A DNA stretch of 11,167 bases from Pseudomonadota bacterium. GTDB taxonomy: Bacteria; Pseudomonadota; Alphaproteobacteria; Rhizobiales; Devosiaceae. This document shows, one piece after another, positions 6,521-11,167 of the stretch (the stretch's first letter is position 1; every line of letters starts with the position of its first letter). Where the stretch lies: contig JAEZFJ010000344.1 of NCBI GenBank assembly GCA_023437755.1, forward strand, positions 1 to 11,167. Direction: 5' to 3'. The notes beneath the pieces are model-generated. The model saw only the letters and a program-made list of their open reading frames with translations. It had not been told where the DNA came from and did not search any database. The translations under genes and the position numbers were made by a program.

Positions 6521-8008
6521 ATGCCGAAGGACAGTGTCGATATCCTCGTGATCGGCGGAGGCATCAATGGTGTCAGCGTTGCGCGCGATGCGGTGGGCCG
6601 CGGCTTCACCGTTGCCCTGGCCGAGATGAACGACCTCGCGTCAGGTACGTCCTCGGCGGCGACCAAGCTGGTGCATGGCGGACTGCGCTATCTCGAACAC
6701 TACGAGTTTCGGTTGGTGGCCGAAGCACTGGCAGAACGAGAGGTGTTGTGGGCTGAAGCACCGCACATCATCTGGCCACTGCGGTTCGTGCTGCCGCACC
6801 ACAAGGGACTACGGCCCGCTATTGTGCTGCGGGCCGGCCTGGCCATGTACGACAACCTCGGCGGCCGCCGGCTGCTGCCGGCCACCAAGACGCTGGACCT
6901 GACCCGTCACGAGACCGGCAAGCCGCTCAAACCCGGGTACCGGCTGGGGTTCGAGTATTCGGACTGCTGGGTGGACGATGCGCGCTTCGTCGTGCTCAAT
7001 GCGCGCGATGCCGCAGACGGCGGGGCGGACATCCTGGTGCGCACCAGGGTGGTGTCGGCGCGTCGCGACGGTGGCGGGTGGATTGCGACACTCGATGGCC
7101 CAAATGGGCAGCGGGAGGTACGGGCGCGTCTGCTCGTGAATGCCGGCGGACCGTGGGTGGACCAGGTGATCAACGGCGTGGTGCACAACAACGGCAAGCG
7201 CAATGTCCGGCTCGTCCAGGGCAGCCATATCGTGGTCCGCAAGCTCTACGATCACGACCGCTGCTACATCTTCCAGAATGCCGACGGGCGCATCGTCTTC
7301 GCCATTCCCTATCAGGACGATTACACCCTGATCGGTACCACCGACCGCGACTACCATGGCGACCCAAAGGACGTGGCGATCACCGAGGAGGAGACCGCGT
7401 ATCTGCTCTCCGCCGCCAGCGAGTATTTCGCCAAGCCAATCACACGGGACCAGATCGTGTGGAGCTATTCGGGGGTGCGGCCGCTGTTCGACGATGGGGC
7501 GAGCGCCGCGCAGGAGGCAACGCGCGACTATGTGCTGAAGGTGGATGGCGACGTCGCCACCGGCGCCTTGGTCAACGTGTTCGGGGGCAAGCTGACGACC
7601 TCGCGGCGATTGGCCGAGTCGGTGATGGAGAAGATCGAGGGCGTGCTCGGCCACCGCGGCAAGGCTTGGACCAAGGGCAGCACCCTGCCCGGCGGCGATT
7701 TCGGCCCGCTCGAGTTCGAGCCGCAGGTGCGGCGGCTGCAGCTCGACTATCCACAACTCCCCCCTGCCCTGCTGCGCCGGTTGATGCGGCTCTACGGGAC
7801 CAAGGCGCGGGCGCTCCTCGGGGAGCGGCGGACGGTGGATGCGCTTGGGGAGAATTTCGGGTCGGACCTCTATGCTGCGGAGGTCGACTACCTCGTTGCC
7901 AATGAGTGGGCGAAGACGGCACAAGACGTGTTGTGGCGCCGCACCAAGCTGGGGTTGAGAGTCAGCGCTGAAGACACGGCGCGGCTCGAAGCCTATCTCG
8001 CGCGCTAA
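6521..8008 (+). CDS. glpD: Aerobic glycerol-3-phosphate dehydrogenase
   Basis: A 495-residue FAD flavoenzyme that oxidises sn-glycerol-3-phosphate to dihydroxyacetone phosphate and passes electrons to quinone at the inner face of the cytoplasmic membrane. The dinucleotide motif GGGINGVSVARD gives Gly12, Gly14 and Gly17. The GlpD signature SSAATKLVHGGLRYLEHYEF spans 44-63. SGVRPL (317-322) carries Arg320, likely the substrate-binding Arg, and VNVFGGKLTTSR (351-362) closes the FAD site. The C-terminal GlpD cap covers about 390-495 and includes the EWAKTAQDVLWRRTKLGL segment. Length is normal for the family (about 500). GGAG at 6511-6514 is 6 bases before the ATG. glpK follows after 18 bases, so the two form an operon for glycerol breakdown. 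CGAAA-type half-sites upstream suggest control by a GlpR repressor, whose gene is not in the window. Confidence 0.97.
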   Translation: MPKDSVDILVIGGGINGVSVARDAVGRGFTVALAEMNDLASGTSSAATKLVHGGLRYLEHYEFRLVAEALAEREVLWAEAPHIIWPLRFVLPHHKGLRPAIVLRAGLAMYDNLGGRRLLPATKTLDLTRHETGKPLKPGYRLGFEYSDCWVDDARFVVLNARDAADGGADILVRTRVVSARRDGGGWIATLDGPNGQREVRARLLVNAGGPWVDQVINGVVHNNGKRNVRLVQGSHIVVRKLYDHDRCYIFQNADGRIVFAIPYQDDYTLIGTTDRDYHGDPKDVAITEEETAYLLSAASEYFAKPITRDQIVWSYSGVRPLFDDGASAAQEATRDYVLKVDGDVATGALVNVFGGKLTTSRRLAESVMEKIEGVLGHRGKAWTKGSTLPGGDFGPLEFEPQVRRLQLDYPQLPPALLRRLMRLYGTKARALLGERRTVDALGENFGSDLYAAEVDYLVANEWAKTAQDVLWRRTKLGLRVSAEDTARLEAYLAR

Positions 8009-8026
8009 GGCACCAGGGGAGGAACC

Positions 8027-9514
8027 ATGAGCGGATTTGTGCTGGCGATCGACCAGGGAACGACCTCGTCGCGGGCGATCGTGTTCGATGCCGAACGCAA
8101 GATCGTCGGGGTTGGGCAACGGGAGTTCACACAGCATTTTCCGCAGGACGGCTGGGTGGAGCACGACCCGGAAGAGATCTGGGAGAGCGTGGTCTGGTCG
8201 GTGAAGACGGCGCTGTCCGCCGCCGGCATCGAAGCCGGGCAGGTGGCAGCGCTCGGCATCACCAACCAGCGTGAGACGACGCTGGTGTGGGAGCGCGCCA
8301 CCGGCAAGCCGATCCACAATGCAATCGTCTGGCAGGATCGCCGTACCGCGCGCCGGTGTGCGGAGTTGAAGGCGGCAGGGCATGAAGCGGCGATCACCCG
8401 CAAGACGGGGTTGCTGCTCGATCCCTATTTCGCCGGGACCAAGCTCGAGTGGTTGCTGGACAACGTGGACGGGGCTCGCGAGCGGGCGCAGAACGGCGAG
8501 CTGGTGTTCGGCACGGTCGACACCTTCCTGATCTGGCGGCTGACGGGCGGGGCGGTCCACGCGACCGACGCCACCAATGCGGCCCGCACGCTGCTGTTCG
8601 ATATCGCTGCCAACCTCTGGGATGCCGAACTGCTGGACCTGTTCGGCGTGCCGGAGCAGATGCTGCCGGAGGTGAAGGACTGTGCGGCGGACTTCGGCAC
8701 GACCGATCCGGCACTGTTCGGGGCGGCCATCCCGATCCTGGGCGTTGCTGGCGACCAGCACGCCGCCACCATCGGGCAGGCGTGCTTCGAGCCAGGCATG
8801 CTGAAGTCGACCTATGGCACCGGGTGCTTTGCGGTGCTCAACACCGGCACCGACCTTTGCCGCAGTGAGAACCGGTTGTTGACCACCATCGCCTACCGAC
8901 TTGATGGGGTGACCACCTATGCGCTGGAAGGCTCGATCTTCGTTGCAGGCGCCGCAGTGCAATGGATCCGCGACGGGCTGAAGCTGGTGCAGCATGCGAG
9001 CGAAACGGGACCGCTCGCCGCCAAAGCCGATCCCGGGCAACATGTCTATATGGTGCCGGCATTCGTCGGGCTGGGTGCGCCGTGGTGGGACGCCGAAGCT
9101 CGCGGGGCGATTTATGGCCTGACCCGCAACACCGGACCGGCGGAAATCGCCCGCGCCGCGCTCGAATCCGTGTCGTACCAGACGCGGGACCTGCTGGAGG
9201 CTATGCGCAAGGACTGGCAGGGTGGCGGCGGCACCGTGCTACGTGTCGACGGTGGCATGGTGGCCTCGGACTGGGCCATGCAGTTTCTGGCGGATATCCT
9301 CGATGCGCCGGTGGACCGGCCGGTGATCCTCGAAACCACCGCGCTCGGCGCCGCCTGGCTTGCCGGCTCGCGCGCCGGAGTGTGGCCAGGCATGGCGGAG
9401 TTTGCCGCCAGTTGGGCCCGCGATCGGCGGTTCGAGCCGCAGATGGATGCGGCGGTTCGCGACCAGAAGGTGCGCGGCTGGGACGCGGCCGTGCGCCGAA
9501 CCCTGACCCGGTAG
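8027..9514 (+). CDS. glpK: Glycerol kinase
   Basis: A 495-residue FGGY-family kinase that phosphorylates glycerol with ATP to sn-glycerol-3-phosphate in the cytoplasm, the substrate of the GlpD encoded just upstream. Visible features are the phosphate-binding loop IDQGTTSSR (8-16), glycerol contacts Arg82-Glu83 in ITNQRETT and Tyr134 in DPYF, the catalytic base Asp243 in AGDQHAA, the adenine-side segment MLKSTYGTGCF, and the FGGY signature GLTRNTGPAEIARAALES. Length is close to the 502 residues of the E. coli enzyme. GGGGAGG (8016-8022) is 4 bases before the ATG, a strong site. The gene ends 3 bases from the stop of the convergent CAP lipoprotein gene, with no visible terminator hairpin between. 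All key residues are present and I see no sign of decay. Confidence 0.98.
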   Translation: MSGFVLAIDQGTTSSRAIVFDAERKIVGVGQREFTQHFPQDGWVEHDPEEIWESVVWSVKTALSAAGIEAGQVAALGITNQRETTLVWERATGKPIHNAIVWQDRRTARRCAELKAAGHEAAITRKTGLLLDPYFAGTKLEWLLDNVDGARERAQNGELVFGTVDTFLIWRLTGGAVHATDATNAARTLLFDIAANLWDAELLDLFGVPEQMLPEVKDCAADFGTTDPALFGAAIPILGVAGDQHAATIGQACFEPGMLKSTYGTGCFAVLNTGTDLCRSENRLLTTIAYRLDGVTTYALEGSIFVAGAAVQWIRDGLKLVQHASETGPLAAKADPGQHVYMVPAFVGLGAPWWDAEARGAIYGLTRNTGPAEIARAALESVSYQTRDLLEAMRKDWQGGGGTVLRVDGGMVASDWAMQFLADILDAPVDRPVILETTALGAAWLAGSRAGVWPGMAEFAASWARDRRFEPQMDAAVRDQKVRGWDAAVRRTLTR

Positions 9515-9517
9515 GCG

Positions 9518-10021
9518 CTACTGCATCCAGGCCTGGAAGCTGCCGCCGGCGATCATCGCCCAATAGACCTTGCCGCCGCCGGTGCGGGCGGCAGCAAGGC
9601 CGAACTCGGTGAAGCGTTGGCTGAGCAAAGTCGACCGATGTCCGGAGGAAGCGAGCCATCCTTCGATGGCGGCGGGTAGGGAGCTATAGCCCTTGGCGAC
9701 ATTCTCGCCCACGGCGCCAAGATAGCCGGCAGCAGTGACCCGTTCGCGCAACGTGGTACCGAGATCGTGGCTGAGCGTGTCGCTGCTGGCCATCAGCCGC
9801 GCCTGGGCCCGGGCGGCATCCTCAAGTCGGGTGTTGTAGGTCCAGGGCGGCGCGCCATTGGCCCGTCGGGTGGCATTGATGGCCGCAAGGATCTCTTCAT
9901 CGGTGAGGTTTTCCGGCGTCCGCGCGGGCTTGGGCAGCACCGGCACGTTGGCGGTGGAGCAGGCGGCAAGTGTTGCCGCGGCGCCGAGGACGAGGAAGTG
10001 GCGTCGCTTGAGGACGGACAT
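9518..10021 (-). CDS. CAP/SCP-domain lipoprotein with Tat-like signal
   Basis: A 167-residue exported protein. The N terminus MSVLKRRHFLVLGAAATLAAC combines a twin-arginine-like KRRHFL with a lipobox LAAC, so Cys21 is probably lipidated and the protein membrane-anchored in the periplasm. Residues about 42-165 form a bacterial CAP (CysRP/SCP-like) domain: ILAAINATRRANGAPPW, then LSHDLG with His85, GENVAKG with Glu106, WLASSGHRSTLL with His128, and a closing GGKVYWAMIAGG. The His/Glu/His cavity set of the family is present; its biochemical role in bacteria is largely unknown. The frame is open from a TTG at 10024, but GGAG sits 5 bases before the ATG at 10021, which is chosen. The gene follows the APH-like kinase by 12 bases and is likely cotranscribed. 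Tat export is less sure than lipidation, because the motif lacks the usual Ser before RR. Confidence 0.88.
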   Translation of the reverse strand: MSVLKRRHFLVLGAAATLAACSTANVPVLPKPARTPENLTDEEILAAINATRRANGAPPWTYNTRLEDAARAQARLMASSDTLSHDLGTTLRERVTAAGYLGAVGENVAKGYSSLPAAIEGWLASSGHRSTLLSQRFTEFGLAAARTGGGKVYWAMIAGGSFQAWMQ

Positions 10022-10026
10022 CAAGG

Positions 10027-10030
10027 CTCC
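10027..10030 (-). promoter_or_regulatory. Ribosome binding site that sets the CAP lipoprotein start
   Basis: Read on the minus strand, GGAG lies 5 bases before the ATG at 10021 and only 2 before the in-frame TTG at 10024. The spacing supports the ATG. The site sits in the 12-base gap after the kinase stop codon, which fits translation of both genes from one transcript. Confidence 0.6.
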
Positions 10031-10033
10031 GGA

Positions 10034-10924
10034 TCAGGCTCGATCGTAGGCCGCCAGCAGCGGCGGCAGGACGGCAAGGTCGGTGGTAATGGGGTTACCT
10101 GCTGCCAGGTCCCAGCAGACGCTGAGGCCCGAATGGGCGGCGGCATAGCCGAGGATGCGTTTGCGGTTTAGGCCGAGCCGCGCGGCGAAGATATCCGCCA
10201 TCTGCGCGATGCGCCGCGGATCGGCGGCAAGGTTGGTGGCCCCATGAGGATTCCGGAAGGCGTTCGCCACCTCGTAGGCGGGATCGCCGATCAGCCCCTT
10301 GGGGTCGATAGCGAGCCATCCCCGATCCGAAGACAGAATGTTGTCATGGTGCAGATCGCCATGCAGCGGCACCTGGGCAGCGGGTTTGTCGAACAGCTTC
10401 AGGGCGATGCCGCTCGCACGGGCATAAAGGTCACGGGCCGTGTGCGGCCAGGCACGGACGTCGGTGTCGAACAGCGCCTGGAAGCGCTCGCGCAGCGGCA
10501 TCAGCCCGTCGGGAGAGTCAGGGCGGGCACGATGAAGGTTGCTGACCACCGTGGCAATGGCGATCGTCGCCTCCTCGTCGCGGCCGCCGCGAGCCGCGTC
10601 ACCGAGGGTCCTGCCGTCGAGCCATTCCATGAAAATGGTGTCGCCGTGAACGTCGAAGACGGTGGCCGCACCGTCCCCGCCATACCATTGCAGCAAGCGG
10701 GCACCCCTGCCCTCTTCATCCGAGACGAGAGGCTTGAGGATCTTGAGCGCCGCAAGATAGCGACCGTTCTGCTCGACACGGAAAATCCAACTGCGGGGCG
10801 TTTCCGCTACCGGCGTGGACTTGGTGAGCGACCAGCGGATCATGGCGCGGCTGAGCGCCGTTTCGACGGGCGACTGATTCATGGCCGGCATTAGACCAGA
10901 AGCGGGCGAGTGTTGCGACGGCAT
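10034..10924 (-). CDS. Aminoglycoside/hydroxyurea phosphotransferase family kinase (APH(6)/StrB-like)
   Basis: A 296-residue protein-kinase-like small-molecule kinase. The closest family is Pfam APH_6_hur, which includes streptomycin 6-phosphotransferases and hydroxyurea phosphotransferase. Evidence: an ATP-lobe lysine, Lys61 in LAALKILKP; hinge-like IFMEWLDG (97-104); the Brenner-type motif LHGDLHHDNIL with catalytic Asp190 and metal ligand Asn195; and AIDPKGLIGDPAYEVAN with Asp207, very like StrB. It ends 12 bases before the CAP lipoprotein start. The N terminus is uncertain: ATGs at 10924, 10891 and 10882 are all in frame and no start has a strong ribosome site. The one at 10924 has CAGG about 5 bases away, and the fold itself needs only sequence from about residue 20. 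Chromosomal members often confer little or no resistance, so the natural substrate is unknown. No base-composition change or mobile element marks it as recently acquired. Confidence 0.87.
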   Translation of the reverse strand: MPSQHSPASGLMPAMNQSPVETALSRAMIRWSLTKSTPVAETPRSWIFRVEQNGRYLAALKILKPLVSDEEGRGARLLQWYGGDGAATVFDVHGDTIFMEWLDGRTLGDAARGGRDEEATIAIATVVSNLHRARPDSPDGLMPLRERFQALFDTDVRAWPHTARDLYARASGIALKLFDKPAAQVPLHGDLHHDNILSSDRGWLAIDPKGLIGDPAYEVANAFRNPHGATNLAADPRRIAQMADIFAARLGLNRKRILGYAAAHSGLSVCWDLAAGNPITTDLAVLPPLLAAYDRA

Positions 10925-10988
10925 GTCGCCTGTTGAGCGTCAAAGGTGATGGAATTGCGGCGTTTGTGCTTCAGTAAGGTCGACGCTT

Positions 10989-11008
10989 GGCAGGACGGAA
11001 ACCCTGCC
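10989..11008. other. Short stem-loop in the leader of the last gene
   Basis: GGCAGG (10989-10994), eight bases, then CCTGCC (11003-11008): a perfect six-pair, GC-rich hairpin. No T-tract follows on either strand, so it does not look like a terminator. It lies in the 169-base region between the divergent kinase and the gene starting at 11094. It could be a leader structure or an operator, or chance; I recognise no known riboswitch there. Confidence 0.25.
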
Positions 11009-11081
11009 GCGCGATCATGGTGGCCCGGCAGAGCTTATTTACCGGTTCGGGGCGCACACTCTCCTCAGGCGCAGGAACGAT

Positions 11082-11088
11082 GAGGAGG
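11082..11088 (+). promoter_or_regulatory. Strong ribosome binding site for the gene at 11094
   Basis: GAGGAGG ends 5 bases before the ATG at 11094. It is the main evidence that a gene starts here, since only 24 codons are visible. Confidence 0.6.
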
Positions 11089-11093
11089 TCGAG

Positions 11094-11167
11094 ATGGCGC
11101 ATCCTGGCATCGAAGACGATCCACGGCGGCTCCGCGACATCGTCGCGACCGACGAGGAACGGACGGG
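11094..11167 (+). CDS. Unrecognised protein, N-terminal fragment cut by the window end
   Basis: Only 24 full codons are visible, starting MAHPGIEDDPRRLRD and continuing with IVATDEERT. The segment is charged and hydrophilic, has no signal peptide or membrane helix, and matches no family I can name from this length. The start is supported by GAGGAGG at 11082-11088. An alternative plus-strand frame is open from ATGs at 11017 and 11080 to the window end, but it lacks a good ribosome site and reads as basic, low-quality coding sequence, so it is less likely. The gene would be transcribed away from the kinase at 10034-10924. Confidence 0.5.
   Translation, partial: MAHPGIEDDPRRLRDIVATDEERT

Noticed and set aside
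6809..9043. A 744-codon open frame on the minus strand opposite glpD and glpK
   Set aside because: Its codons are exactly in register with the sense codons of both genes, which share a frame. Stops on the opposite strand would need TTA, CTA or TCA sense codons, and these are rare at this GC content. The product has no recognisable domain, and both sense genes are clear orthologues.
10022..10024. TTG start for the CAP lipoprotein
   Set aside because: Only 2 bases separate it from the GGAG; the next codon is an ATG with proper spacing.
1..11167. Search for mobile elements, CRISPR arrays, tRNA or rRNA genes and phage genes
   Set aside because: By eye I saw no repeat arrays, transposase or integrase motifs, tRNA-like folds or rRNA sequence. 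Every long stretch is covered by a recognised gene on one strand.

Overview
The window reads as ordinary chromosomal sequence from a GC-rich alphaproteobacterium, most likely of the Hyphomicrobiales/Rhizobiales (a Devosia- or rhizobium-like organism). This rests on the strong G/C third-position bias, rhizobial-style protein families (an AglA-like GH13 glucosidase, an APH(6)/StrB-like kinase) and the gene types present. It is an inference, since no marker gene is present. Genes are tightly packed. I see no insertion sequence, phage gene, integrase, tRNA, rRNA or CRISPR array, and no gap without a gene exceeds about 170 bases.

Layout. Positions 1-2280 (+): the 3' part of an M20D amidohydrolase, an AbrB-type integral membrane protein, and a small secreted protein of unknown function. 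They run in the same direction and end at a perfect inverted repeat (2290-2310) that looks like a terminator. Positions 2318-3958 (-): a complete GH13 alpha-glucosidase. Divergent from it at 4105-4443 (+) is a one-domain cupin. Positions 4464-6369 (-): a two-gene unit, an AEC-family transporter followed by a D-2-hydroxyacid dehydrogenase. Positions 6521-9514 (+): glpD and glpK, 18 bases apart, preceded by a cluster of CGAAA/TTTCG half-sites that probably binds a DeoR-family regulator of the GlpR type. Positions 9518-10924 (-): a kinase of the APH(6)/hydroxyurea phosphotransferase type followed by a CAP-domain lipoprotein with a Tat-like signal. Positions 11094-11167 (+): the first codons of an unrecognised gene that runs off the end.

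The genes form small, mostly independent catabolic units. GlpK phosphorylates glycerol and GlpD oxidises glycerol-3-phosphate to dihydroxyacetone phosphate. The GH13 enzyme releases glucose from short alpha-glucosides. The M20D enzyme deacylates or hydrolyses amide-linked substrates. The dehydrogenase reduces a 2-keto acid, perhaps one handled by the transporter beside it. No glycerol or alpha-glucoside transporter and no regulator gene lies in the window, so these must be encoded elsewhere.

I found no convincing new multi-gene system. The points most worth checking are the GlpR-like operator cluster before glpD, the uncharacterised small secreted protein, the kinase/CAP-lipoprotein pair, and the transporter/dehydrogenase pair.
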